DNA of 64,000 nucleotides from Hahella chejuensis KCTC 2396 (GTDB lineage: Bacteria; Pseudomonadota; Gammaproteobacteria; Pseudomonadales; Oleiphilaceae). The position numbers and the translations under genes were made by a program. Where the stretch lies: NCBI RefSeq assembly GCF_000012985.1, contig NC_007645.1:4548581-4612580 (forward strand), read 5' to 3'. This document shows positions 10,445 through 19,303 of this stretch, piece after piece. Each line of letters opens with the position of its first letter. The stretch's first letter is position 1. A model generated the notes under the pieces. The model saw only the letters and a program-made list of their open reading frames with translations, made no database searches and was not told the origin of the DNA.

Positions 10445-10857
10445 GCTGAAATATCCTTCTTGAATACCAACTTTGTTGATCTATAACCAGACTCACTCTC
10501 GTCAATGCATTCTACATAACCTTTTCCCTTGATACTAAGTATCATCGCCCTTTCTGAAAACTCACCTAACAACACAACGACAAAAGCAAAAAGAAAGAAA
10601 AATATTCCGCACATTTTCACATTTAAAGAATCGTTATATTTTCTAAAAAAGACATCCACGAAAAATAGCAAAACAAAAAAGAATGGAAGAAAAAGAAGAT
10701 ACATATTCGTAGAAAAAACTATAACTTCAAACCCCTCTTCGATTTTCTCAAAGTACCTAAAGCAGGAAAAAACATAGTAAAACGGGAAAAACAATGAGAC
10801 CCCCGTCAAAAATAGAAAACTTTGTCTTTTAGATAGATTTATATTAGTAAAAAACAT
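10426..10857 (-). CDS. Small integral membrane protein, candidate immunity protein
   Basis: Unrecognised 143-residue protein, very A+T rich, with three strongly hydrophobic segments (about residues 13-32, 43-70 and 82-102) and a polar C-terminal tail containing two Cys (YVECIDESE, DISACGSD). A good ribosome site AGGAAAGG precedes the ATG. It overlaps the upstream gene by 14 bases and the downstream gene by 19. A small multi-pass protein coupled to a protein with a hydrophobic hairpin is the arrangement of pore-forming bacteriocins with their inner-membrane immunity proteins; that reading is inference. Confidence 0.6.
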   Translation of the reverse strand: MFFTNINLSKRQSFLFLTGVSLFFPFYYVFSCFRYFEKIEEGFEVIVFSTNMYLLFLPFFFVLLFFVDVFFRKYNDSLNVKMCGIFFFLFAFVVVLLGEFSERAMILSIKGKGYVECIDESESGYRSTKLVFKKDISACGSDI

Positions 10858-11614
10858 CCTTTCCTAAAGGAACCCCATTCTTGGCTTGCCATACAAATAT
10901 ACTTTCAAATTTTGATAAAATTCGATCTAGAACTCCTACGGTATTATCGTAACTATCGTCGATAAGCTTAACTAGCGCATCTGTTAAGCCGAATTCATCG
11001 TCAATATGCTCTAAAAAAATCGACACAGCTACTCCAACTACTACCGCAGCTAAGAGCGGACCAGCAGCTATTGTTGTTAGAGTACCTATAGTTACAGCCG
11101 CAGCAGAAGCGAATACACTAGAAATCCCTAATTTAACAAGATCAGATGCAATAGTACCAATTAGTCTAGAAAGCGTACGCTGCTCATCAACCAAATACTT
11201 TATAACACTTATGGGGACTGTAAGCACAACTGTAAGTTTGGCTCCCTGAACGATACTTTTCTCAACCCCAAGACGCCCAATAGCCATAGATATAATTGTT
11301 GGGTTGCTTGACAAGTATTTTGTTCCTTTAATTACTTCTCTGAAACCAGCATACCCCTTTATTATTATATAGCGTTCTCCATTAATCACCTTCTCTACCG
11401 CTCGCCCTTTAGCACCCAGCTCTGAAAACACTTTCTTTACTGTAATTAAATCATTAGTAGGAGCAACGAAGCCTGCCGCAGTTTTCACATTATCTATTGT
11501 AACGCCTGAATTTATTTTTTCCGCAATTTCTCGAAACTCACCAACTGTCATCACATACAACTCGTGAGTATTGCTCTTTGCTTTTTCCAAAAATAAGCTT
11601 TTATTATCCGCCAT
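10844..11614 (-). CDS. Putative pore-forming effector with hydrophobic hairpin
   Basis: Unrecognised 256-residue protein without signal peptide. Residues 1-120 are mixed polar, including GERYIIIKGYAGFREVIKGT. An amphipathic segment follows (124-141), then a long hydrophobic alanine/valine/glycine-rich hairpin (about 163-201) with a break at AAGP. The end is charged and helical (HIDDEFGLTDALVKLIDD). A buried hairpin inside an otherwise soluble helical protein recalls colicin-type pore-forming domains. It is the first gene of a three-gene overlapping cassette. The DNA is far more A+T rich than the flanks, suggesting recent transfer. The toxin role is inferred, not shown. Confidence 0.55.
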   Translation of the reverse strand: MADNKSLFLEKAKSNTHELYVMTVGEFREIAEKINSGVTIDNVKTAAGFVAPTNDLITVKKVFSELGAKGRAVEKVINGERYIIIKGYAGFREVIKGTKYLSSNPTIISMAIGRLGVEKSIVQGAKLTVVLTVPISVIKYLVDEQRTLSRLIGTIASDLVKLGISSVFASAAAVTIGTLTTIAAGPLLAAVVVGVAVSIFLEHIDDEFGLTDALVKLIDDSYDNTVGVLDRILSKFESIFVWQAKNGVPLGKDVFY

Positions 11615-11843
11615 CGCTCACCCCAGCCTAGTTATCAATATTCAGAAAGGCAGACAGTATCACAAAACAAAACCAGCAAAACACAAGAATAATTATAAAT
11701 TCAAAACAAATACAACCAAAAAGGCTACCCCGTTTCTTTTAAATGAATAATCTTAGGCTCTTTTGGGTTCAGCTACATAAAGCACAATCAGCATCTAATA
11801 ATTACCCAGCTTTTATTGTTATCCAGGTACCGATATAGGCATT

Positions 11844-12233
11844 CTATGCCGCATATTTGATGCTTGGGTGATTAAAGTATTTTTTTACCCTCGCAGGTTT
11901 CTTTTGCAACATACACATATATGATCGGTTTTTCTTTTTGAGATCCCCTTTCTTTCTCGCCGGCTTACCACCGTGAACTCCCGCTTTTAAGTCACAATTC
12001 AAGTATTCGTCCGGGTTCAATTCCGGGGAATAGGCGGATAAATAGAACACTTCAATATGGTCCCGGTTCTCCTCAAGCCAAGCTTTCACCACCTTGGCGC
12101 GATGGACTCTCAAATTGTCCAGTATCAGGAAGACCTTGTGTCTGGCGTCTTTGATCAACCGCTTCATGACCCCTGTCAACCGGTCCGAGCCCGAAGGGCT
12201 GAAGTGATTGCGCTTGTTATGGCTACACTTCAC
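11844..12233 (-). pseudogene. IS630-family transposase remnant (C-terminal part)
   Basis: The frame encodes the last third of an IS630/Tc1-type DDE transposase: KVFLILDNLRVHRAKVVKAW (second catalytic Asp region), then FYLSAYSPELNPDEYLNCDLK (third catalytic acid) and a basic tail ending HPSIKYAA. Full-length relatives have about 340 residues; only about 110 are transposase-like here. The first 15-20 codons (MKCSHNKRNHFSPSG) do not look like transposase, so the element is truncated at its 5' end near base 12180. Terminal inverted repeats were not found. It is presumably inactive. Confidence 0.8.
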
Positions 12234-12646
12234 TGTTTTGTACCTTTTGATGATGTTTTCCGCCTCTTCTCTTCCTTCAAAAGCTCATCGAAGCTTATTC
12301 CAAACCTTTGCTCCATTTTCTCTAGGCATAGAGCAAGTGCCCGGAGAATATGAAGGTTATTTGCTCCAAAAGCATAATAAGCAGACTGGTACCTTTCTTC
12401 GCCTAAGATACAGCTAGCCATCTCACCCGATGAGGATTCTGTAAAGGGAAATTTGCCGCGGTATTTTTCTTTCACACCATTCTTGTTAATGAACGTTACA
12501 GGATATCGAAAATCTCGACCTTCGCCTTCCCACACTCCTCTTGGCCCAAAATTTTGAATATTGCCGTTATAGCACTCTCTTCCAATCGTATACTCAAGAT
12601 CATGAAGTAAGCCAAAAAAAGCAAGGGATCGTTTTTTCTTTGTCAT
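12230..12646 (-). CDS. Hypothetical protein next to HNH nuclease gene
   Basis: Unrecognised 138-residue soluble protein, basic at both ends (MTKKKRS, KEEKRRKTSSKGTKQ). Visible segments are FGLLHDLEYTIGRECYNGNI near the N-terminus and SAYYAFGANNLHILRALALC near the C-terminus. It lies 93 bases downstream of the HNH gene on the same strand and could be its partner. Its stop codon sits exactly where the IS630 remnant frame begins, so the original C-terminus may have been lost when the element inserted or recombined. Confidence 0.5.
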   Translation of the reverse strand: MTKKKRSLAFFGLLHDLEYTIGRECYNGNIQNFGPRGVWEGEGRDFRYPVTFINKNGVKEKYRGKFPFTESSSGEMASCILGEERYQSAYYAFGANNLHILRALALCLEKMEQRFGISFDELLKEEKRRKTSSKGTKQ

Positions 12647-12739
12647 TACGCGATTTCCTCTTTGTATCTATAAGGCCCAGCCCACACGCCAGCCTGGAGC
12701 TGCGAAGCAGCGGGAAACCGGTCACCGAGCAGGTGATCG

Positions 12740-13450
12740 TTAAAAGTGCTTTTCATCTATAATATCCATCACCGGTCTATTTCCGCGCTGAGAATTGCAG
12801 TGCAGGCACGCCGTGACAAGATTATCAAGAGAGTTATCGCCACCTTTTGAAACTGGCTGCACGTGATCCAGTGTCGCGGTAAATCTCGTGAGTTGTTTGG
12901 AGCAATAACGGCACTTGTAGTCATCGCGATCAAATACTTTGAAGCGGTTTTCTCTGACATTGTAAAAGTCCAGCTCTTTTCTCAAATCTCTTTCTGACTT
13001 TGGCACCTCTTTAGCGATGGCCTTCTTCGCCTCTTGGCAGAGCTCAATTTCTTCAGGAAGATGTACCTTATACAAGGTGCCTTCTCTTGTAGTGCCACCA
13101 GCTTTTGAAATTGCCCCTTTCTCTTCAAGGCCATTCAGAGCTTTTTGCACAGCGCCATAGCTCAAGCCATCAGATTGACCGCTCGATGAAGTGATAACAC
13201 CGGAACTCATGCCCCGAACGCTAGCCCTTGTGTATTGAGTACCTTCGCCCAATACAGATTTTCTGAATAGATGCCAGTAAACAGCAGCTTCGTATGGATA
13301 CAGCGCGGGCTGCAAATAATCAATTACAGAACACACGATTTCAGGCAACTCAAAGAAATCAAAATTCTCCGCGAAAGCCTGATCGTCTGCAGAGGCAGTT
13401 TCTGCCTCTAACTCATCAAGTAGTGCCCTTATTTCTTCTATCTTGCTCAC
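12740..13450 (-). CDS. Winged-helix/HNH endonuclease fusion protein
   Basis: Soluble 236-residue protein ending in an HNH nuclease domain: DRDDYKCRYCSKQLTRFTAT, then LDHVQPVSKGGDNSLDNLV (catalytic His) and ACLHCNSQRGNRP; the two CxxC pairs bind zinc. The middle (YPYEAAVYWHLFRKS ... SYGAVQKALNGLEEKGAI ... TLYKVHLP) looks like a winged-helix DNA-binding domain. GTG at 13450 is chosen because AGGAGG lies four bases upstream; the frame is open to 13507, but those extra codons look non-coding. It may be a restriction, homing or defence nuclease; the target is unknown. Confidence 0.8.
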   Translation of the reverse strand: MSKIEEIRALLDELEAETASADDQAFAENFDFFELPEIVCSVIDYLQPALYPYEAAVYWHLFRKSVLGEGTQYTRASVRGMSSGVITSSSGQSDGLSYGAVQKALNGLEEKGAISKAGGTTREGTLYKVHLPEEIELCQEAKKAIAKEVPKSERDLRKELDFYNVRENRFKVFDRDDYKCRYCSKQLTRFTATLDHVQPVSKGGDNSLDNLVTACLHCNSQRGNRPVMDIIDEKHF

Positions 13451-13640
13451 ATGCCCTCCTGAACTCTTAACATTTGTGTATTGCGCATGCGCGTTTTTCA
13501 AGACCAAGAATTTGAAGATAACTCCTCCAGCCCACAGCCCACTGACTCCAATGAAAAATTTAAACTACTTCAGTTATGAAAAAACCGTGGATGCTAGTAG
13601 ACGCCTTTGTGGCGCCTATCAATAGCGATAAAAAAACTAA

Positions 13641-14291
13641 TCAAACAAACCTCTCAGCAATCACAAGCGCGCTCTCTCGATTTTTGCGATCAAGTTTGAG
13701 TAGCGTTGTCAGGTAGTCTCTGTGCCGTTGTTCGCGGCAGAGTGTTGGCGGCATTTCCAGCAGGTCTTTCTTGGTGAGTTCTTCGCCATCGTATTCCGGC
13801 CTGGAAGCCTCGAAGCAGGACGCCTCAATGTCGTCGAATACCGTCATTTCCACTGGGTCAGCCAAGGCGATATTGAGACTGGGCAGTAGTCGTTTGCGCA
13901 GTTTTAAAATAGTCAGGTACAGGGCGCTGAAGATAATAAATTCATTCATCTCCGCCTGATCGTCGCTGGCGTCGTATTCTTCTTCGAAGGGCTCCCAGTC
14001 AATCAGTTCGTAGCGGATCATATCCAAGAGTTCGTCGCCACGAGTGCGGTCGTTATCAAGGTATTCCGCCACATTGGACAGGTAGCCGCGAACGGAAGCG
14101 CGCTCAGCGATGGCGTCGCCACAGGCGAAATTCAGATACCAGCTCTCCTGCTCCTGGCCGATGGCGATCCAATCGAGTCTGTCCGGATCGCTCCAAAGCG
14201 CTCTCATGCGTTCATTGACAGGAAGCGCCTTGGAAAAGGCGTCGCTGTATAAAACGTACATGGCGTCTAGGATATCTTCGTAGGTTTTCAC
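13641..14291 (-). CDS. Hypothetical acidic protein
   Basis: Unrecognised 216-residue soluble, strongly acidic protein. It has no signal peptide or membrane segment. Stretches such as DWEPFEEEYDASDDQAEMNE are very acidic, and the centre (IIFSALYLTILKLRKRLL) is helical. Codon use and composition look like the host chromosome, unlike the A+T-rich genes before it. It lies alone between the HNH gene and fadE on the same strand. No function can be assigned. Confidence 0.6.
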   Translation of the reverse strand: MKTYEDILDAMYVLYSDAFSKALPVNERMRALWSDPDRLDWIAIGQEQESWYLNFACGDAIAERASVRGYLSNVAEYLDNDRTRGDELLDMIRYELIDWEPFEEEYDASDDQAEMNEFIIFSALYLTILKLRKRLLPSLNIALADPVEMTVFDDIEASCFEASRPEYDGEELTKKDLLEMPPTLCREQRHRDYLTTLLKLDRKNRESALVIAERFV

Positions 14292-14467
14292 GAGCGGTTC
14301 TCTTTCGGGTTAGCGTTGAGCGATAGTATTCATAACAAACCCGGCCGCCATATCCAAGCAGGTATCGATGTTTGGGTTATATTTCAGAATCAGGCGCCCT
14401 TGAACATAGCAGACGCCGCTCAAGCGGCGGGGCCAGCGCGAGTTTGCCGGCCCCACAGGAGGAAACG

Positions 14468-16897
14468 TCAATCGGATTGCGTGATAGGCAGCTCACCCGG
14501 ATTGAAGTGATCCACCTGAATAGCGTCGTCCACCGCTTCCTCCGCTTCACGGTATCGCTCCGCCTCATCCGTGGTGAGGATTTTCTTGTTCACCGCCGCT
14601 TCCAGCATCGTGTGCAGATCTTCGTCATGAATGTCCCCGGCTTTGACGGCCTTCTTGAGACGTTTCTCCACATTGGCCACGCCTACTTTTTTCAGGAAGG
14701 CGTTTTCGATGCGTCCAACCGGGTCATCCGGGCGGGTGTTCCGATATACGCCATCCACCAGCCTGTCGCGGGCGTCGGAAGGCTGTAGCAGCATTTCGGC
14801 GATCTCACGGCAAGTCGCGTCATCGGGGCGCTCATAGTGACGCCCAAGCGGAAACACCAGTGGCCTCAACAATACGCCCAGCGCCTTCACCGGGTAATTG
14901 CGCAGGACTTCATGCAACGCATTCTGGATTTCAGATTGGCAATAGTGCATCGCCCAATGCATCAGAGGCAGGTCGGACTTCGGACAGCCGTCGTCATGGA
15001 AGCGCTTCAGCACGCTGGAGCCCAGATAGAGGTAACTCAAACAGTCCCCTAAGCGGCCAGAAATCATTTCCCGACGCTTGAGCTCGCCCCCCAAAGTGGC
15101 GAGGGTTACGTCGCTCACCAGGCCGAATGCTGCAGCCAGACGCGACATATGACGGAAATAGGTTCGGGTTTCCCGCGCCATCTCCGGCGCGGACGCCAGA
15201 CTACTTCCAGTCAGCCCCAACACCAAAGACCGGGCCGTAAGCTGCAGGTTGCGGCGGATGTGTTTGAAGAAGATATGGTCAAACTCATCCAACGCCTTTT
15301 CTTTATTCGGATTCTGGGCCGCCTCCATTTCCTGTAACAGGTAGGGATGGGCGCGAATCGCGCCCTGCCCGAAGATCATCAGGCTGCGAGTCAGAATATT
15401 CGCACCCTCCACCGTGATGCTGATGGGAATCGCCTGATATACCCGCGCGATGTAATTGCGAGGCCCCTTGATCACGCCCCGCCCTGCATGCACATCCATG
15501 GCCGCGCCGACCACAGCGCGCATTTTTTCCGTGTTGTGGTATTTCAGAATCGCCGAAGGCACCGCCGGCTTTTCGTGGTTATCCAGCAGGCCCGCCGTCA
15601 TCACTCTGGCGCTGTCCATCAAATAGGTGAGGCCGCCAATCCTCGCCAATGCTTCCTGCACCCCTTCGAAGTATCCCACTGGCAGGTTGAACTGCTCACG
15701 GATGCGGGCATAGGCCCCGCTGGTGAGGCAGGACAGCTTGCCCGCCCCTGCGCTCAACGCCGGCAGAGAAATGGCGCGTCCCACGGACAGGCAATTCATC
15801 AGCATCGCCCAGCCTTTGCCGATGTATTTCTCGCCGCCGATCAGGAAATCCATGGGAATAAAAACATCCTCGCCCCAAGTCGGCCCGTTCATGAATACCG
15901 TGTTGAGGGGCAAATGGCGCGCGCCGGTTTGCACGCCGGGGGTGCTGGTGGGAATCAGCGCGCAGGACACGCCCCGCTCAACTTCATCGCCAATCAGATG
16001 ATCCGGATCGTAGACTTTAAAGGCCAGGCCCAGCACCGTCGCCACCGGCGCCAGGGTGATGTAGCGCTTGTTCCAGCTCAGGCGCAAGCCGATGACTTCT
16101 TTGCCTTCCCATTCGCCTTTGCAGACAACGCCTTTATCAGTAATGGCGCCAGCGTCGGAGCCTGCTCGCGGAGAAGTCAGTGCGAAGCAGGGAATTTCTT
16201 CTCCTTTGGCGAGGCGCGGCAAATAGTAATCTTTCTGCTCCTCCGTTCCATAGTGCAACAACAGCTCCCCCGGCCCCAGCGAGTTGGGCACCATGACGGT
16301 CACCGCGCCTGTAATACTGCGGGTGGCGACTTTCATCACCGCGGTGGAGTGAGCCAGCGCCGAGAGTTCCAGCCCCCCATATTTTTTGGGGATGATCATG
16401 CCGAAAAAGCCGTTTTCCTTGATGAACTCCCATGTGGCTGAACTCAAATCGTAGCGCTGGTGGGTGATTTCCCAATCGTTGAGCATCTCGCATAACTGCT
16501 CCACAGGGCCATCGATAAAGGCTTTGTCTTCCTTTGTCAGGGTGGGCTTGCCCATGGCGAGCAATTTGTTCCAATCCGGCATGCCAGTGAACAAATCGCC
16601 GTCCCAGCTAACGGTGCCCGCCTCAATCGCTTCTTTCTCAGTATCGGAAATGCCGGGCAGCGTCTTTCCCACCCAGGCGAGAATCGGCGCGGTGATGTAA
16701 CGCCGCCGGATGGAAGAGGAGTTAAGCAGCACCGCCACCGCAATGAATAATCCCCAAACAACCAACAAGCCCGCAAAACCGGGATCAGTGAATGAGAAGG
16801 CCAAAGCGGCGATGGTGAAAAGTACTGTCCAGGACAACGCGCCGGCGCCGAGATAAGCTAGCGCCAACGCCGCCAATAACAGAAGCAATACGGTCAT
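14468..16897 (-). CDS. fadE: Acyl-CoA dehydrogenase FadE
   Basis: First enzyme of fatty-acid beta-oxidation, oxidising acyl-CoA to trans-2-enoyl-CoA with FAD. The 809-residue length fits the long membrane-associated FadE type (E. coli about 814). The N-terminus has hydrophobic segments (MTVLLLLLAALALAYLGAG and a further one near residues 30-58). The dehydrogenase core shows IPKKYGGLELSALAHS, ALTSPRAGSDAGAI and TVEGANILTRSLMIFGQGA, and the family C-terminal extension follows. The start at 16897 is set by AAGGAGGAG just upstream; an in-frame ATG at 16927 is less likely. It is monocistronic and divergent from the hydrolase gene. Confidence 0.93.
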   Translation of the reverse strand: MTVLLLLLAALALAYLGAGALSWTVLFTIAALAFSFTDPGFAGLLVVWGLFIAVAVLLNSSSIRRRYITAPILAWVGKTLPGISDTEKEAIEAGTVSWDGDLFTGMPDWNKLLAMGKPTLTKEDKAFIDGPVEQLCEMLNDWEITHQRYDLSSATWEFIKENGFFGMIIPKKYGGLELSALAHSTAVMKVATRSITGAVTVMVPNSLGPGELLLHYGTEEQKDYYLPRLAKGEEIPCFALTSPRAGSDAGAITDKGVVCKGEWEGKEVIGLRLSWNKRYITLAPVATVLGLAFKVYDPDHLIGDEVERGVSCALIPTSTPGVQTGARHLPLNTVFMNGPTWGEDVFIPMDFLIGGEKYIGKGWAMLMNCLSVGRAISLPALSAGAGKLSCLTSGAYARIREQFNLPVGYFEGVQEALARIGGLTYLMDSARVMTAGLLDNHEKPAVPSAILKYHNTEKMRAVVGAAMDVHAGRGVIKGPRNYIARVYQAIPISITVEGANILTRSLMIFGQGAIRAHPYLLQEMEAAQNPNKEKALDEFDHIFFKHIRRNLQLTARSLVLGLTGSSLASAPEMARETRTYFRHMSRLAAAFGLVSDVTLATLGGELKRREMISGRLGDCLSYLYLGSSVLKRFHDDGCPKSDLPLMHWAMHYCQSEIQNALHEVLRNYPVKALGVLLRPLVFPLGRHYERPDDATCREIAEMLLQPSDARDRLVDGVYRNTRPDDPVGRIENAFLKKVGVANVEKRLKKAVKAGDIHDEDLHTMLEAAVNKKILTTDEAERYREAEEAVDDAIQVDHFNPGELPITQSD

Positions 16898-17217
16898 GTT
16901 CTCCTCCTTGGAGTGTTGCGAACTCAACCAAGGACTGAACGCTGGTGGAGGCCGTCATCTCTCCGCCATGAGAACGATGTTTATGCCGTTCATAGCGCGT
17001 TCAACCGCGTCCTCAGACCTGGAAATAATTCGGAAATTCATTTAAAAACCTGCACTTCCGACTAAATCCTATGTATTAATTACCGTAACACGTAATACGC
17101 GGGGGATAATGTTTTACCTATCAATCTTTCCTTACAGATAGGTAATATACGCGGAAATTTCATGGATAGAACCTGTGAACAAATAAATATAAAACATTGC
17201 TGAAATACGAGGTAATT
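16898..17217. other. Divergent intergenic region fadE / alpha-beta hydrolase
   Basis: No gene is seen in this 320-base gap. It is A+T rich and must carry the promoters of fadE (leftward) and of the hydrolase (rightward). It contains a perfect 9-base inverted repeat, TTACCTATC and GATAGGTAA (17114-17145), listed separately. No confident -35/-10 pair was identified. Confidence 0.6.
17114..17145. promoter_or_regulatory. Inverted repeat, candidate operator upstream of hydrolase
   Basis: TTACCTATC (17114-17122) and GATAGGTAA (17137-17145) are exact reverse complements separated by 14 bases, 73 bases before the hydrolase start. The size and symmetry suit a dimeric regulator such as a TetR-type protein, or a stem-loop in the 5' leader. 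The regulator is unknown. Confidence 0.5.
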
Positions 17218-18009
17218 ATGCAGTCTCTGACTGGATACAAGATTAGCGGCGACGGTCAGCCCATATTGCTACTGCACAGCTCCATGAGCTCCAAGGCGCA
17301 ATGGAAAATGCTCACCAGCCAGCTGCAGGATAACTATAGAACGCTTGCGGTGGATTTGTGGGGATACGGCGAAGCGCCCTATCCGACCCACTTGGCGGAG
17401 CATTTCAGTCTGCAGGATGAGGTCGAACGCGTCGTCGCCGTATTGGCGCAAACAGTGGGGAACTCAGCGCCGGTGCACGTGGTTGGCCACTCCTACGGGG
17501 CGGCGACTGCATTGAGATTCGCAACCCAGCATTCTGAGCGCGTTCTCAGCCTGACCATTTACGAGCCTGTCGCCTTCCATCTGTTATCCCGTGAGGAACC
17601 CGCCTTTCTGGAAATTGCGGAAGTGGTGAAGAAGTTAGAGGAAACCATCGCGCAAAACGACGAGATGGGGGCTACTCAGCAGTTTATTGATTATTGGTCC
17701 GGCCCTGGCGCATTCAAACGCTACCCTGCGGATATTCGCAACGCCCTGAGCGGACAAATCCGGAAAGTGGCGCTGGATTTCAAAGCGTTGATCGAGGAAC
17801 CCACTCGCCTGGAGGACTACGCCGACTTTACCTTCTCCACCTACCTGATGGCGGGAGAACAAAGCCCCCTCTCTTCTCGGCGCATCAGCGAGCGGTTACG
17901 GGAAAGCCTGCCCAATCTGGAATTCAAACAAACGCCCTGGGGACATATGGCCCCTATCACTCATGTCGCAGACATCAATGAGCTGATTCTGGCGCGTTTT
18001 ATGGACTAA
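17218..18009 (+). CDS. Alpha/beta hydrolase
   Basis: A 263-residue alpha/beta-fold hydrolase. The oxyanion region is ILLLHSSMSS, the nucleophile elbow is GHSYG (VVGHSYGAA, Ser about residue 93), and a late His in PWGHMAPITH is the probable catalytic base. The cap region is helical. Substrate unknown; such proteins are esterases, lactonases or C-C hydrolases. ATG 17218 is preferred because GAGG lies at the right distance; an in-frame ATG at 17197 has no ribosome site. It stands alone and ends at a strong terminator. Confidence 0.85.
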   Translation: MQSLTGYKISGDGQPILLLHSSMSSKAQWKMLTSQLQDNYRTLAVDLWGYGEAPYPTHLAEHFSLQDEVERVVAVLAQTVGNSAPVHVVGHSYGAATALRFATQHSERVLSLTIYEPVAFHLLSREEPAFLEIAEVVKKLEETIAQNDEMGATQQFIDYWSGPGAFKRYPADIRNALSGQIRKVALDFKALIEEPTRLEDYADFTFSTYLMAGEQSPLSSRRISERLRESLPNLEFKQTPWGHMAPITHVADINELILARFMD

Positions 18010-18044
18010 GCGGTTACAGGTATCGGATTCTTTTGGGGACACAA

Positions 18045-18072
18045 AAAAATCCCCGCCTCAGCGGGGATTTTT
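18045..18072. terminator. Bidirectional intrinsic terminator
   Basis: Perfect 12-bp stem AAAAATCCCCGC / GCGGGGATTTTT with a CTCA loop. The A- and T-tracts on both sides let it end the hydrolase transcript rightward and the metalloprotease transcript leftward. Confidence 0.9.
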
Positions 18073-18097
18073 CTAACAAATCAGAGTCAGGTGAGTC

Positions 18098-19303
18098 TTA
18101 TTGGCCTGCGCTGGTGATAATCCAACGCTGGTTGTTCGCCCCTACCCAATCCCACTGACGCAGTCTTGCGCCGTTATAGGTTCCGCCTGCTGCGTCCACA
18201 TCCAACGCCTTGCCGCTGTGTACGGCAATCAGACGATAAGTTCCATCCGTGTTCTTGAACGCCTGCCACTTCTGGTTGTTGCTGTTGTTACAGGTCCATT
18301 GACCAGCGTATGCGCCGTTGTATTGGCTGGCGCCGAACAGATCCAGACACTTGCCGCTGTTGACGGATTTGATCTGATGAACGCCGTTGCCCAGATGAAT
18401 GAACTGCCAGCGCTGGTTGTTGCCGCCGTGACAGCTCCACTGGATGACGGATGCGCCATCGCGACGATCGCCGCCGTAGACATCCGCGCATTTGCCGGAG
18501 TTCTTGGCTTTCATGGTGTAAATATTGGAAGCGCCGTTATTGTCGCCGCCATTATTGTTGTCGCCCCCGTCTGGGTTGCCTCCACCGACTTTCGTCGGCA
18601 TGAAGCCCGCCATTTCAGTTCGCACATTATTGATTGCGCGCGCTGCGTCCGCTTCGGTGGAGTAGCCTGCCGCCACGCCGCATGGAAGGCCATTGCATTG
18701 CAGATTCGGGTTGGAGAACTTAGGAACCTTCGGCGCGTTAAATAACCACTCATAGGTCATGATGGTGCCGAAAACACCGTCAACGCCATGCCCAACGCCG
18801 TAACGATAGCGCGAGCCGCTTTGGTCGCCCTGACGTCGGGAGTGATTCAGACCCATGGTGTGCCCAAGCTCGTGCGCCATAGTCGTCGGTCCGCAGCTCG
18901 GCCCCACCACCCCGTACGACCAGTTGCGATCCACTGCAACATAGGCCACGCCACAGGAACCGGTACGATGGAGTTGGGTTACATAGTCCGCGCCCACTTC
19001 CTGACGCTTTTGATTAACCCAGGAGTCCACTCTCAGGTTGCCCAACACTTCCGTCATGTTGGAACCGGTTTCTTCATGAGCGTATGCGCCAACCAGACGC
19101 AACTGAACGTCAACCTGGCTGTTGACGAACATGGTGTTCACCTGGCTGACCCAGTTACGGATAGCCGTGTTCACGTCGCCTTTGAAGTAATTGGAAGTAT
19201 AAGAATCATACACCACCATCAAATCGACGGTGGCGGCATGGGAAGTGGAAGCGGCGGTCGCAAGCACGCCTGCGGCCAGAATTTTTTTGAGGCTGTTTTT
19301 CAT
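18098..19303 (-). CDS. Secreted zinc metalloprotease with ricin-type lectin domain
   Basis: Reprolysin-like metzincin. The 401-residue precursor has a signal peptide (cleavage near SHA-AT, residue 23), a catalytic domain with the zinc motif HELGHTMGLNH (His144, Glu145, His148, His154) and the Met-turn GTIMTYEW, then an Asp/Gly/Asn-rich linker. A C-terminal beta-trefoil (about 262-400) carries three ricin-B repeats marked by NNQRWQF, NNQKWQA and NNQRWII. It is probably secreted and targeted to glycans by the lectin part. No N-terminal prodomain is present. It is a paralogue of the protease at 20214-21689. Confidence 0.9.
   Translation of the reverse strand: MKNSLKKILAAGVLATAASTSHAATVDLMVVYDSYTSNYFKGDVNTAIRNWVSQVNTMFVNSQVDVQLRLVGAYAHEETGSNMTEVLGNLRVDSWVNQKRQEVGADYVTQLHRTGSCGVAYVAVDRNWSYGVVGPSCGPTTMAHELGHTMGLNHSRRQGDQSGSRYRYGVGHGVDGVFGTIMTYEWLFNAPKVPKFSNPNLQCNGLPCGVAAGYSTEADAARAINNVRTEMAGFMPTKVGGGNPDGGDNNNGGDNNGASNIYTMKAKNSGKCADVYGGDRRDGASVIQWSCHGGNNQRWQFIHLGNGVHQIKSVNSGKCLDLFGASQYNGAYAGQWTCNNSNNQKWQAFKNTDGTYRLIAVHSGKALDVDAAGGTYNGARLRQWDWVGANNQRWIITSAGQ

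Noticed and set aside
15347-16441. Long plus-strand open frame of 364 codons inside fadE
   Set aside because: Antisense to the strongly supported fadE; composition reflects its codon bias and no family pattern is visible.
18101-18745. 214-codon plus-strand frame opposite the first metalloprotease
   Set aside because: Shadow of the ricin-domain coding region; no start signal or motifs.
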